64,000 nt of DNA from JADLHS01 sp964553795 (GTDB lineage Bacteria > Verrucomicrobiota > Verrucomicrobiia > Limisphaerales > JADLHS01), in the NCBI GenBank assembly GCA_964553795.1, contig CAZKMR010000010.1:13468-77467 (forward strand), in the 5' to 3' direction. Each line of letters begins with the position of its first letter. Position 1 is the first letter of the stretch. Positions 33,654-42,998 of this stretch are shown here, one piece after another. The position numbers were made by a program, and so were the translations under genes. The notes under the pieces were generated by a model that saw nothing but the letters and a program-made list of their open reading frames with translations, had not been told where the DNA came from and ran no database searches.

Positions 33654-36110
33654 TTACCGGCGTTTGGCAGGCGGCGGCGGAATGTATTCCAATCCAACGA
33701 TGCAAACGTCGTCTTCAAACTCGTTTTTGGTGGCGAACTCGCTGGTTTCCTTCAGTAACGCGTCGAACAATTCTTCCTTGGCCAAAGGCAAATGCTTTTG
33801 GGCCGCTGCAACCAGCATGTCCCGGGTGTACAACGTCTGGTCTGGCGCATGAACTTCGTAGAGGCCATCAGTGAACAACATGACGAGGTCGCGAGGAGCA
33901 AGTTTGATTTCGGACGTCTGGTATTTGAAGTTTTCAAACAGGCCCAGCGCCGCCTGGCTTTTCGCGCCGTTATGATTCTTGATTTCCTCGACGGCGCTGG
34001 ATTCGCGGCGCAGCAGAAAGGGTTTGGGGTGACCGGCGTTCACGTAACGCATCTGGCCGGTGGCGGAATGGACGACCAGGAAAAACGCCGTGGTCAGGAC
34101 GGGCGAGCCGCCGGGCTTGAGAATGGCGAACAACTCCGCATTGAGTTCTGTCATGAATTGTCCGGGGTTGTGCGCCACGGGCCGGAGATTTTCCACGAGC
34201 GCCCGAATCATTGTGGTTATCAGCGCGGAACGCACGCCGTGCCCCGCGACATCGCAGAGAAACACCCCCACTTCCTGATCTGAAATGGGCGTGATGCTGA
34301 AAAAATCGCCGCCCACCGTGCCGCTGGGGATATACCGGTGCGTGAAACGAAAGACACTGTCTTCGTCCGACACGCCGCGCGGCAACACCGGGTATTGCTG
34401 GGGCAACATCGCCAGTTGGATTTCCCGCGCGGTCTTGAGGTCGTTTTCCATTTGCAGGTTTTTCTCCCGCAACTGTTCCTCGCTGGCCGCGAGTTTGTCC
34501 TTGGCTTCGCTGATGCGTTTCTCGGCGAGCTTGATGTCGGTGATGTCCCAGAACATGCCCTGCAAACCGGTCACGGTGCCGTTGGCATCAATGATGGGGA
34601 TTTTCAGCACCTGAATGTATTGCGCGTCCGAACCGGGGAATTTGCTCTCCTCGATCAGCGTCACCGGTTTGCGCGAACGCATCACGCGTTCGTCATCCGC
34701 CTGGCGCAGTTTGGCCGCGTCCGGTGGCAGAAAGTCGAAGATGGTTTTTCCGATGACTGCTTCCGGCGAGCGGGCGATGAACCGGCAAAATTCTTTGTTG
34801 GCGAACGTGTAGCGGCCCTCGAGGTCCTTGCGGAAAATGCACTGCGGCATCGTGTCCACCAGCGAGTGATACAGTGCCTCGGAAATCCGTAGATTTTCCT
34901 GCGCTTCGCGAATGCGTTCCTCCGCGAGCTTCTGTTCGGTGATGTCCCAAAAAATTCCCTGCAATCCGGTGACCGTGCCGTCTTTGCCATACAACGGCGT
35001 TTTGACCACCTGCACATAACTTTTCTTTTGGCCGATCGGTTGGTGCTCTTCGACAATTTCGTATGATTGACCGGTGACCATCACGCGGTGGTCGTCGGCT
35101 TGATATTTCCTGGCCAGCTCGACCGGGAAGAAATCGAAATCCGTTTTGCCGAGAATTTCTTCGAGGGCCAAACCCGCGTGCCGACAATATTGTTGATTGG
35201 CAAAAGTGAAACGCCCCTGCAAATCCTTGCGGAACACATTTTGCGGCATCGTTTCCACCAGCGAGTGATACAAGGCTTCGGACTCCGCCACACTTTCCTG
35301 CGCCTGGCGTCGCGCTGTGATGTCTTCCACCGTGCCTTCGTAATGCATCAATCGGCCCTTGGCATCGCGGATGGCGCGACAGTTTTCCGAAATCCAGATG
35401 ATGCTGCCGTCCTTGCGGAAAATCTGCGATTCAAACCCGGTGATCGTATCGTGTTCGTCCATGATACGCCGGAATTCCTCGCGCCGTCCGGGTTGCACAT
35501 AAAGACTCTCCCCGATGTCCGTCACGCTCTGCAATAAATCCTCCGGCGAGCTGTAACCGTAAATCCGCGCCAGCGCCATGTTCGCCAGCAAATATCGGCC
35601 GTCCGGCGTGCTTTGAAAAATTCCCTCCACCAGATGATCGAAGATGTTGTGATACTTTTCCTCCTGGGCGATCAAGGCGACTTCGGCTTCGTGTCGCTCA
35701 ATGGTGTAACGAATCGAACGCAGCAACCAACTCGGGTTCAGCTGGCTTTTGACAATGTAATCCTGTGCCCCCGCATGCACGGCCTCCACGGCAATCGCTT
35801 CATCATCTGCCGCGCCCAGCACGATGATTGGCGTATGCGGCGCGGCTTCCTGCAAGACCACGATGTTGGCCAGCCCGGCGCCGTCCGGCATGAAAAACTC
35901 CAACAAAATGACGCCGAATTCCTCGCGGCTCATGAGGTCCAGCGCTTTGGCGAGCGAAGGCGCGACGACCACGGCCCCAAGCGTCTCGCGTGCCTGATGC
36001 AGAATTCCGGTCACCATCCGCGCAAACGCTTCGTCGTGCTCGATTAACAGAATTCGCAACGACTGTCGTCGCGACACCTGTGCCGTATCGTGAATATTGC
36101 GTCCCAACAT
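33654..36110 (-). CDS. REC-PAS(3)-PP2C protein serine phosphatase
   Basis: The 818-residue cytoplasmic signalling protein has a receiver-like domain (about 18-135), three PAS domains (about 150-270, 285-405 and 415-535) and a coiled coil (KDKLAASEEQLREKNLQM). A SpoIIE/RsbU-type PP2C phosphatase domain follows (GTVGGDFFSI, FLCDVAGHGVRSALITTMIR, VNAGHPKPFLL, LVMLFTDGLYEV). Such phosphatases usually act on anti-sigma-factor antagonists or similar phosphoproteins. The phosphatase metal-binding Asp residues are present. The receiver is degenerate: Glu71 replaces the phosphoacceptor Asp, His25 disturbs the acidic pair and Gly99 replaces Thr/Ser, so control is more likely through the PAS domains. 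The second and third PAS domains are near-duplicates. Confidence 0.92.
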   Translation of the reverse strand: MLGRNIHDTAQVSRRQSLRILLIEHDEAFARMVTGILHQARETLGAVVVAPSLAKALDLMSREEFGVILLEFFMPDGAGLANIVVLQEAAPHTPIIVLGAADDEAIAVEAVHAGAQDYIVKSQLNPSWLLRSIRYTIERHEAEVALIAQEEKYHNIFDHLVEGIFQSTPDGRYLLANMALARIYGYSSPEDLLQSVTDIGESLYVQPGRREEFRRIMDEHDTITGFESQIFRKDGSIIWISENCRAIRDAKGRLMHYEGTVEDITARRQAQESVAESEALYHSLVETMPQNVFRKDLQGRFTFANQQYCRHAGLALEEILGKTDFDFFPVELARKYQADDHRVMVTGQSYEIVEEHQPIGQKKSYVQVVKTPLYGKDGTVTGLQGIFWDITEQKLAEERIREAQENLRISEALYHSLVDTMPQCIFRKDLEGRYTFANKEFCRFIARSPEAVIGKTIFDFLPPDAAKLRQADDERVMRSRKPVTLIEESKFPGSDAQYIQVLKIPIIDANGTVTGLQGMFWDITDIKLAEKRISEAKDKLAASEEQLREKNLQMENDLKTAREIQLAMLPQQYPVLPRGVSDEDSVFRFTHRYIPSGTVGGDFFSITPISDQEVGVFLCDVAGHGVRSALITTMIRALVENLRPVAHNPGQFMTELNAELFAILKPGGSPVLTTAFFLVVHSATGQMRYVNAGHPKPFLLRRESSAVEEIKNHNGAKSQAALGLFENFKYQTSEIKLAPRDLVMLFTDGLYEVHAPDQTLYTRDMLVAAAQKHLPLAKEELFDALLKETSEFATKNEFEDDVCIVGLEYIPPPPAKRR

Positions 36111-36288
36111 AACGACTCAACGATTGATCCGTTTCGTCAATAAATGACAGGCGCAGGACGCCGCGGCAAGCGGATTGGCGGCCGCTGTTGATCTTAAACG
36201 TCTGTTTCTTGAACTTCCTGCCTCCTCCCTCGAAAGTCTCCTTTCCAGCGCGCCCGGTTTCTGCCTAGACTTTTGGCCACTCTGCATC

Positions 36289-37644
36289 ATGCCGAGCGTT
36301 TACATCAAAACTTACGGTTGCCAGATGAACGAGCGCGACAGCGAAGCCGTCGCCGCGCAACTCGTTGCGAAAGGTTACACCATTGCCGCGTCGGAATACG
36401 TCGCGGATGTCGTGCTGCTCAACACGTGCAGCGTGCGCGACAACGCCGAGCAAAAGGCCATCAACAAGATGGAGAATCTCGCTGCCGACATCCGTAAGAA
36501 TCGGCCGAATGTCGTGCTCGGTTTCATGGGTTGTATGGCGCAAAGCCGGGGCAAGGAGTTGATTGATCGTTTGCCCGACGTGGATCTCGTGGTCGGCACG
36601 CAGAAATTTCATCGCACGGTGGATTACCTCGACGAAATTCTTCAGGGTAAACGCGACAAGATCGTGGACACGGCGGAAGAGCAGGGGAGCGAGGCGACGA
36701 TCAAGGAACATCTTCTGAACGGCACGGCCAAAGATAAATCTGTCGCTGCCTTCGTCAGCATCATGCAGGGCTGCAATCAATATTGCACGTTTTGCATCGT
36801 GCCCTATACGCGCGGCGAAGAACGCAGCCGCACCATCCCTGACATTGTGACTGAATGCCGGCAACTGGTCGCGCAAGGTGTGCGGGAAATCACCTTGCTC
36901 GGCCAGATCGTGACGAGCTATGGCAAGCGGGAGATTCCAAAGCGCGACGACAAATCCGCCTTCGTCCAACTCATCGAAGCCGTGCACGAGATCGATGGTC
37001 TCGAACGCATCCGTTTCACCTCGCCGCATCCGAAAGGATATGGCGATGACTTGGTGGAAGCTTACGGTCGTTTGCCAAAACTGGTCGAGAGCGCGCATCT
37101 GCCCGTGCAAAGCGGCAGTGACCGCATTTTGAAACTGATGCACCGCGGCTACACGCGCGAACGTTTCCTGGAAATTATTCGCAAACTCCGGGCGGTGCGA
37201 CCGGGCATCGGCCTTACCACCGATATCATTGTGGGTTTCCCCGGCGAGACGGAGGACGATTTTGAACTCACGCTGTCGCTCTGTCGCGAGATCGAATTCG
37301 ACAACGCTTTTCTCTTCAAGTATTCGCCGCGGAAAGACACGCCCGCCGCCGCGATGCCGGATCAATTGCCGGAAGCATTGATTGAGGAACGTCACGCGCG
37401 GTTGCTGGAGCTCGTGAACCGCATCGGAAAGCGCAAGTACGACACTTACGTCGGACAACAGGTGCAAATTCTGGTCGAAGGTCCCAGCCGGAAGAACGAA
37501 GCCCGCATGATGGGCCGCACTCCTTGCAACAAACTCGTGTTGTTCGACGGCAGCGAGCGACATCGCGGTCAACTCATGGATGTTCGCATCACCCGCACTG
37601 GCAGCTTCACGCTTTACGGCGATCCGGCAATCGTCGGATTTTGA
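36289..37644 (+). CDS. miaB: tRNA-2-methylthio-N6-dimethylallyladenosine synthase
   Basis: The 451-residue radical-SAM methylthiotransferase adds the 2-methylthio group to modified A37 of tRNA. The N-terminal UPF0004 domain holds three cluster Cys residues (YGCQMNERDSE, LNTCSVRDNAEQKA, GFMGCMAQ). The radical SAM core has CNQYCTFCIVPYTRGEE. A TRAM domain ends the protein (GQQVQILVEGPSRKN...). In the LLGQIVTSYGK segment Ile and Thr stand where Asn residues are usual. The start is ATG 36289, matching MPSVYIKTYGCQ; the open stretch from 36175 is too long at the N-terminus. It is divergent from the PP2C phosphatase, and promoters for both must lie in 36111-36288. Confidence 0.95.
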   Translation: MPSVYIKTYGCQMNERDSEAVAAQLVAKGYTIAASEYVADVVLLNTCSVRDNAEQKAINKMENLAADIRKNRPNVVLGFMGCMAQSRGKELIDRLPDVDLVVGTQKFHRTVDYLDEILQGKRDKIVDTAEEQGSEATIKEHLLNGTAKDKSVAAFVSIMQGCNQYCTFCIVPYTRGEERSRTIPDIVTECRQLVAQGVREITLLGQIVTSYGKREIPKRDDKSAFVQLIEAVHEIDGLERIRFTSPHPKGYGDDLVEAYGRLPKLVESAHLPVQSGSDRILKLMHRGYTRERFLEIIRKLRAVRPGIGLTTDIIVGFPGETEDDFELTLSLCREIEFDNAFLFKYSPRKDTPAAAMPDQLPEALIEERHARLLELVNRIGKRKYDTYVGQQVQILVEGPSRKNEARMMGRTPCNKLVLFDGSERHRGQLMDVRITRTGSFTLYGDPAIVGF

Positions 37645-38097
37645 TTTCCCGCCGCGGAAAAAATCGTTGTGCGATTCACTCTCGGTTTTCGTAGTTTGCT
37701 TCGCCAGTTGTCCCACTTGCAGGACTCTCGCGCGAGCTTTGGCGCCATCCCTACGGGCACGAATAAAAAATTAGACAAAAATTCTAAATCTCCTTGTTTG
37801 TGCTCCGGTGTTTAGTTGCAAATAGTTAATTAAAAGACACTAATGAGTTTATTGGCCTGCTGCTGTTTTGTTTCCTTAAAAGTTAGACAGAAATTTGACA
37901 TGTGTTCAAAACCGAAACAACTTCGGCGTAAGTTCGGCCGCCTTTTTGTGGTGAGTCGAGCGAAACCTATGAGTCTCCAAAGTCAACTGTCGGGAACTGG
38001 ACGGGAGCGTAGTCGCTTCAAGCGAGACGCTAGTGCAATGTCCCGGTCGGGTTGGTGGTGGTTCATGGAACAACAAACAAGCACAACCGAAAATAGC
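37645..38097. other. 453-base intergenic stretch before the fasciclin genes
   Basis: I see no convincing gene here. An in-frame upstream extension of the first fasciclin gene back to 37843 has an atypical Cys/Arg-rich translation and would bury the signal peptide. The part around 37765-37900 is much richer in A and T than its surroundings and contains a TTGACA at 37895-37900, but no -10 box at normal spacing. Confidence 0.35.
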
Positions 38098-38595
38098 ATG
38101 AAGACATTTCGTAACCTCACACTCGCAGCACTGGCGTTGGCCGCAACTTCGTTGCCGTTGGCGCAAGCTTATGACAAACCCGCTCCAAAAGGTGACATCG
38201 TCGCGGTGGCATCCAGCGCAGGAAGCTTCAATACCCTGGTCGCCGCTGTGAAGGCGGCTGGTTTAGTGGAAACGTTGCAAGGACCAGGGCCGTTCACGGT
38301 GTTCGCTCCGACCGATGAAGCGTTCGCCAAACTTCCGAAAGGCACGGTGGAAGATCTGCTCAAACCCGAGAACAAAGAAAAACTCGTGGCGATCCTGACT
38401 TACCACGTCGTGCCAGGCAAAGTTACGGCTGCCGACGTCAAAACGATGAAAGCCAAGACGGTCAACGGCAAAGAGCTCAACCTCAAGGTTGCGGACGGCA
38501 AGGTGTCAGTGGACAACGCCACTGTGGTAAAAGCCGATGTAATGGCCAAGAACGGGGTCATTCACGTCATTGATCACGTCGTTCTGCCACAATAA
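38098..38595 (+). CDS. Secreted single-domain fasciclin protein
   Basis: The 165-residue protein has a clear signal peptide (MKTFRNLTLAALALAATSLP, cleavage after AQA) and one fasciclin (FAS1) domain: GSFNTLVAAVKAAGLVETLQ, GPFTVFAPTDEAFAKLPKGT, LTYHVVPGKV, and a C-terminal AKNGVIHVIDHVVLPQ. FAS1 domains mediate adhesion or matrix interactions in bacteria and are extracytoplasmic. The ATG at 38098 places the signal peptide correctly. The related three-domain protein follows 92 bases on, after a strong hairpin. Confidence 0.92.
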   Translation: MKTFRNLTLAALALAATSLPLAQAYDKPAPKGDIVAVASSAGSFNTLVAAVKAAGLVETLQGPGPFTVFAPTDEAFAKLPKGTVEDLLKPENKEKLVAILTYHVVPGKVTAADVKTMKAKTVNGKELNLKVADGKVSVDNATVVKADVMAKNGVIHVIDHVVLPQ

Positions 38596-38607
38596 TCACC
38601 CGTCATC

Positions 38608-38645
38608 CCCGGTGCGCCAGGACCACCGGATTTCGGCGCACCGGG
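38608..38645 (+). other. Strong hairpin between the two fasciclin genes
   Basis: CCCGGTGCGCC (38608-38618) pairs perfectly with GGCGCACCGGG (38635-38645), 11 bp, around a 16-base loop. No T tract follows. It may stabilise the upstream mRNA or act as a partial terminator that makes the first protein more abundant. Confidence 0.5.
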
Positions 38646-38687
38646 ACAAAACAGGATCACACCCCATCCTTTAATTGTTTAATTGTT

Positions 38688-40031
38688 ATGAAAACTTTGC
38701 TCCATCTCCGTAACGCTTCCAGATTCTTGGCGGTCATTTTGGGTTTCAGCCTGACATTTAGTCCGGATGCGGCCTCGGCCGGTCAACGTGGCGGTAATGG
38801 CAATCTGGTTCAACGCCTGGAACGTGACGGCCGCTTCACGACGCTCTTGACGGCACTTGAAGTCGCGGGACTCAAAGACACCGTTGCATCCGGTGGCACA
38901 TTCACCCTGTTTGCGCCAACGGACGCCGCCTTCGCCAGTCTGCCGCCCGGCACCGTGGAATCCCTGGTGACCAACGTGCCCGCGTTGCAAAACGTTTTGC
39001 TCTATCACGTATTGGGAGGGCGGGAGAGCCTCTTCGACCTCGTGAAGCAAAGCACCGCGACGACGCTCCAGGGAAATCCGGTCCTTGCGTTGCGCGAAGG
39101 ATTCAAAATCCGCATCAACGGGCAAAAAGTTGATTACCCGTCCTTGCCGGCATCGAACGGAATTATTCATCCTGTCGCGGGCGTATTGATTCCACCGGCG
39201 GAAGATATTCAGATCAACAGTCTGGTGGACGTGCTGGCACTGGATGGCCGGTTCACCACGCTCATTACTGCGGTGCAAGCGGCTGGGCTAGCTGACGCGT
39301 TGACCACCGGTGGCCCGTTGACGGTCTTCGCCCCGACCGACGACGCTTTCGCGGCGCTGCCGCCTGGCACAGTCGAATCGCTCATCACCAATGTGCCCGC
39401 GTTGCAGAACATTCTGCTTTATCACGTTGTGGGAAAAGAAATCAGCGGGTTGAAGTTGCTGGATCGCCGGCCGATTGAGACGTTGCAAGGCGCTACGGTG
39501 GACACCACATTCAAGCGCAGCGGCTTGTTTATCAACGATGCGGAAGTCATCAACGCCGATGTGAACACACCCAATGGCGTTATCCACGTGATCGGTGGCG
39601 TGCTGTTGCCGCCCCCGCCCAAATCCAATCTGCTCGATCTGCTCAAGAACGACGGCCGTTACACAACGCTCGTCACCGCGCTCGAGTTGGCCGGGTTGGA
39701 TGGCGCGTTGACCGGTGATTCTGCCTTGACCGTATTCGCCCCCACGGACGAGGCTTTCGCCAAAGTGCCTGCCGCTGCGCTTGCGGATTTGATCGCTGAT
39801 AAAGAGGCGTTGACGGCGGTGCTGCTTTATCACGTGGTCGATGGCGACCAATCCGCGCGGGAACTATTGCGGGAACGCAAGGTGGAAACCCTCCAGGGTT
39901 CGGACGTATGGGTTTATTACTGGCGCGGCAAAGTCCTCGTGAACAAATCACAGGTGATTGACGCCGATCGCGAAGCCAGTAACGGCCGCATCCACGGGAT
40001 CAACGCCGTTTTGTTCCCTCCGGCGCATTGA
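38688..40031 (+). CDS. Secreted protein with three fasciclin domains
   Basis: The 447-residue protein has a signal peptide (MKTLLHLRNASRFLAVILGF, cleavage near AASA) and three FAS1 domains at about 42-170, 175-305 and 308-445. Each shows the F/L-T-V/L-FAPTD-AFA block and a YHV segment. Domains 1 and 2 share the almost identical PPGTVESLxTNVPALQNxLLYHV stretch, so they arose by a fairly recent internal duplication. Each domain ends with an NG-IH block. The likely role is surface or matrix adhesion. A terminator-like hairpin follows 63 bases after the stop. Confidence 0.92.
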   Translation: MKTLLHLRNASRFLAVILGFSLTFSPDAASAGQRGGNGNLVQRLERDGRFTTLLTALEVAGLKDTVASGGTFTLFAPTDAAFASLPPGTVESLVTNVPALQNVLLYHVLGGRESLFDLVKQSTATTLQGNPVLALREGFKIRINGQKVDYPSLPASNGIIHPVAGVLIPPAEDIQINSLVDVLALDGRFTTLITAVQAAGLADALTTGGPLTVFAPTDDAFAALPPGTVESLITNVPALQNILLYHVVGKEISGLKLLDRRPIETLQGATVDTTFKRSGLFINDAEVINADVNTPNGVIHVIGGVLLPPPPKSNLLDLLKNDGRYTTLVTALELAGLDGALTGDSALTVFAPTDEAFAKVPAAALADLIADKEALTAVLLYHVVDGDQSARELLRERKVETLQGSDVWVYYWRGKVLVNKSQVIDADREASNGRIHGINAVLFPPAH

Positions 40032-40094
40032 GACCGATGCGCCGGTGTCGGGTTCGACCGATCAAACCTGGCTGAATCAAGGAAGGCAGGTTTG

Positions 40095-40122
40095 GAGGCG
40101 GAGAGCGACGGCTCTCCGCCTC
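40095..40122 (+). terminator. Intrinsic terminator after the fasciclin genes
   Basis: GAGGCGGAGAG (40095-40105) pairs perfectly with CTCTCCGCCTC (40112-40122) around CGACGG, followed by GATTTGTTGG. An 11-bp stem with a short T-rich trailer, soon after the stop, makes this the best terminator in the window. Confidence 0.65.
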
Positions 40123-40221
40123 GATTTGTTGGTGTCAACGTTCTTGAATCCGGGGAGAATTCGGCTTGTGCACAATCCTGACCCTTCATTTTCCTCAATG
40201 GACATTCTTATACCGGCGTCA

Positions 40222-40267
40222 TTTGTCACCGGCCTGATAATGGGCCTTCCTTCGGTTCGGTGACAAA
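40222..40267. repeat. Perfect 10-bp inverted repeat
   Basis: TTTGTCACCG (40222-40231) and CGGTGACAAA (40258-40267) are exact inverted copies separated by 26 bases that hold a smaller GGCC/GGGCC pairing. It may be a regulator site or a structured 3' end. Nothing nearby identifies which. Confidence 0.4.
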
Positions 40268-40424
40268 GCCCGGTCTGCCGTTTAGCCTCCCAGAATACGA
40301 GGAATTTTTTTCAGTGGAGCGGCACTGGATACTTCTGTGCTATGCGCTGATTCGGGTTAAGTGCGCAATCTAAGCGGAGTTGGATTCCACTTTTGAGGCA
40401 GAAATTGGCGGAGTGAAGTCGTGC

Positions 40425-40565
40425 TCAGGAAACCGGCAGCGGGCGCAACAACGCCAGCGCGACGCCGATGATGACGCCCAAAAGTGTTGCCAGCAGGATT
40501 TTCCGTCCGGTCAAGCCGAGCTCGCGGCGCAAATCGTTGAGTTGGCGGGATGCCGTCAAATTCAT
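40425..40565 (-). CDS. Tiny single-helix membrane protein
   Basis: A 46-codon frame on the minus strand starts with ATG at 40565 and stops with TGA. It reads as a basic amphipathic N-terminus (MNLTASRQLNDLRRELGLTG), then RK and a clean membrane helix (ILLATLLGVIIGVALALL), ending RPLPVS. Basic residues before the helix predict the N-terminus inside the cell. That pattern is unlikely by chance in DNA this GC-rich. I see no good ribosome binding site, no family and no obvious partner gene, so it stays provisional. Confidence 0.45.
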   Translation of the reverse strand: MNLTASRQLNDLRRELGLTGRKILLATLLGVIIGVALALLRPLPVS

Positions 40566-41214
40566 GCTTGGAGAACAAGCACGGCGAATACCAGGCGCCG
40601 ATGATTGCCAATCAGCGAAACAAAAACCGGGTCAACTAGCCAGAGGGTGGCCGGATGACCCGGGGAATTTCGATTAGTTCAAGTGCGAGACCGTGTAGGG
40701 ACCGATGCCGACCGGAACTATCAGCCGACATCGAAATTGTAAATTCTTCAAAGAGCAATTCGGCTGGAAGCCGGGGCGTTGCATTTTGAGGCAACGCAAA
40801 TTCACAGGGTAAGACGGGATTGGCTTTTTTGTGTTCAAAAATTTTCGCCCGATTTTTTCAAATGCGAGGTCAGGTGGAGTGCGGCGGTGGACTCATCGGG
40901 TGGCTGCGTGATGCGGTGGCGGCTGGCGTGGACGCGGGTGTTCATTGTTAACAGGAGAGGATGGCAGTTAGGATTACGCCCACGCCGGCCGCTTCGCATG
41001 TATCGAGGGAAAGTCTCACCAGATTGAAATTTGCGGTGCAGCCGTGTTTGCGCCGCGGCGTTGAAGATTTGGTTCGCAACTTTCCCGGTAGTTTGTGGTT
41101 TGGAAATCAGGCGCAACGACAGGCTGGCAAAGCGGTTGGAGCCATGATTGGAAGTATTGGGAAAACAAAAACACGTTCATGTGGCTTCTGGATTCGTGAT
41201 TGAGAGCGCAAGTT
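40566..41214. other. Poorly coding intergenic stretch
   Basis: Apart from one hairpin, GCGTTGC (40777-40783) with GCAACGC (40792-40798), I see no convincing gene. Frames of about 80 codons at 40779 and 40961 translate to Arg/Trp/Cys-rich sequence without domain features. The stretch is less GC-rich than its neighbours and may be decayed sequence or the control region of the glycoside hydrolase gene. Confidence 0.35.
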
Positions 41215-42759
41215 ATGGTCGATAACAATATGCGAATGTTTTCGAAAGCACTAACAGGGGCCACTCTCGTGTGGCTGGGGGGCATGCTTTCCGGCGGTAG
41301 CACCGCAGCGGAATACAAAGGCAAACAAACCGTGTCCAACCCGGCGGCGACAGCGAACATTCATCCACCGCAAGTGAAGCGGGAATTTCGCGGCGTGTGG
41401 ATCGCAACGGTGGACAACATTGATTGGCCGTCGCGCAATGACTTGAGCACGGCGGAACAGAAAGCGGAGTTGCTCGTGCTGCTGGACCGGGCCGTGGCGT
41501 TGAAGCTCAATGCGATTATTTTCCAGGTGCGGCCCCAGTGCGACGCGCTGTATCCCTCAGCGCTGGAGCCGTGGTCGGAGTTTCTGACGGGACGGATGGG
41601 CAGGGCGCCGAGTCCGGCGTGGGATCCGTTGGAGTTCATCATTGCGGAATCGCACAAGCGCGGCTTGGAGTTGCACGCCTGGTTCAATCCTTATCGCGCC
41701 TTGCATCCGGCGGCGAAAGGGCCGGTGTCCGCCAATCACATCAGCAAAACCAAACCGCAGTTGGTCCGGGAATACGGCAAGTATCTCTGGCTGGATCCCG
41801 GAGAACGCGAAGTGCAGGACTTTTCATTGGCTGTCATCATGGACGTCGTGAAACGCTACGATGTCGATGGCGTGCACATGGATGACTATTTTTATCCGTA
41901 TCCGGAGAAGGATGCGCACGGTGCGGACATCAGTTTTCCTGACGACGCCAGTTGGCAGAAGTATGGCAAGAACACGAAGCTCAGTCGGGACGACTGGCGC
42001 CGCGAGAATGCCAATGTCTTCGTGCGGCGCGTCCATGAAGCCGTTCAAAGAGAGAAGCCGTGGGTGAAATTTGGCGTCAGTCCATTCGGGATCTGGCGTC
42101 CGGGCCATCCGGCCCAAATCAAAGGTTTTGATCAATACGGAAAGCTGTATGCGGACGCGCGCAAATGGTTGATGAACGGTTGGGTCGATTACTTTGCCCC
42201 GCAATTGTATTGGCCGATTGATCAGCCGGCACAGAGTTTTCCGGTCTTGCTAAATTGGTGGCATCAACAGAATCCAAAGAAGCGTCACATTTGGCCGGGG
42301 TTAGCAATTTCGCGTTTGAACGAAGGCTGGAAAGCGGAGGAAATTGTGCGGCAGGTGCAGTTGACGCAAAAGCAGCCTGTCAGTGCCGGACAGATTTTCT
42401 TCAGCATGAAACATTTCAACCGGCACGCGAGTTTGGTGAAGGCGCTGGAAGCCGGGCCGTTCAGTGAACCCGCCTTGATTCCTGAATCGCCGTGGCTGGC
42501 CACGCCGCCGCCAGCAAAACCCACCGTGACGGCCTCGCGCGGGAATTCCACGCACATCAATTGGACTGCCGGTGTGGGTGAGTCGCCGGCGCAGTGGGTT
42601 TTGCAGGTGCGCCTGCCGACCGGCTGGCAAACTCGGATTCTTTCAGGCGACACCCGCTCGGTGACGTTAGCGTCCGACGATGTGGATGCGGTGGCGGTGA
42701 GCGCGGTCAATCGGGCGGGCGTCACCAGTAGTCCCGCCGTCAGCCGGGTCAAACGTTGA
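41215..42759 (+). CDS. Secreted GHL10-type glycoside hydrolase
   Basis: The protein has 514 residues from ATG 41215; ATG codons at 41230 and 41236 are alternatives. A signal peptide (MRMFSKALTGATLVWLGGML) is followed by a GHL10/DUF187 catalytic barrel: REFRGVWIATVDNIDWPS, NAIIFQVRPQCDALYPSALE, GLELHAWFNPYRAL, VDGVHMDDYFYPYP, KFGVSPFGIW and WVDYFAPQLYWPID. The acidic MDDYFYPYP motif probably contributes the active site. A fibronectin-type domain appears C-terminal (about 430-510: PTVTASRGNSTHINWTAG). Some relatives act on peptidoglycan or related glycans; the substrate here is unproven. Confidence 0.9.
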   Translation: MVDNNMRMFSKALTGATLVWLGGMLSGGSTAAEYKGKQTVSNPAATANIHPPQVKREFRGVWIATVDNIDWPSRNDLSTAEQKAELLVLLDRAVALKLNAIIFQVRPQCDALYPSALEPWSEFLTGRMGRAPSPAWDPLEFIIAESHKRGLELHAWFNPYRALHPAAKGPVSANHISKTKPQLVREYGKYLWLDPGEREVQDFSLAVIMDVVKRYDVDGVHMDDYFYPYPEKDAHGADISFPDDASWQKYGKNTKLSRDDWRRENANVFVRRVHEAVQREKPWVKFGVSPFGIWRPGHPAQIKGFDQYGKLYADARKWLMNGWVDYFAPQLYWPIDQPAQSFPVLLNWWHQQNPKKRHIWPGLAISRLNEGWKAEEIVRQVQLTQKQPVSAGQIFFSMKHFNRHASLVKALEAGPFSEPALIPESPWLATPPPAKPTVTASRGNSTHINWTAGVGESPAQWVLQVRLPTGWQTRILSGDTRSVTLASDDVDAVAVSAVNRAGVTSSPAVSRVKR

Positions 42760-42835
42760 TGGCGGCAACGGGAATTTGTGCGGCATCGCGTTGGAACGCT
42801 TGCATTGGAGCGGGCGGGTTTTCTATGCTACAGCC

Positions 42836-42991
42836 ATGAATTTGCTTTGGGCCACGTTGATTCATCTCTTCATTGCTGCTCTGCTCGGAGCAGGCATCAT
42901 CATGTTGATGCATGGCAAGCCGGCGTTGTTGATTGTCGGCGGACTCGTTTACACGCTGGTTTTCGCCAAAGTCGGCTGCGCGTCGCATTGA
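42836..42991 (+). CDS. Two-helix small membrane protein
   Basis: The 51-residue protein starts with ATG at 42836. Two membrane helices (LLWATLIHLFIAALLGAGII and ALLIVGGLVYTLVFAKVG) are separated by MLMHGKP, and the protein ends CASH. No family is recognised. It lies 76 bases after the hydrolase and ends eight bases before the convergent protease gene. The clean hydrophobic pattern supports it as a real protein. Confidence 0.6.
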   Translation: MNLLWATLIHLFIAALLGAGIIMLMHGKPALLIVGGLVYTLVFAKVGCASH

Positions 42992-42998
42992 GCGGCGT

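Noticed and set aside
40095..40122. CRISPR or attachment-site repeat
   Set aside because: A single inverted repeat just after a stop codon with a T-rich trailer fits a terminator; there are no repeat-spacer units in the window.
40779..41203. Possible transposase remnant (frames rich in Arg and Trp)
   Set aside because: No DDE or other transposase motif and no terminal repeats could be found.
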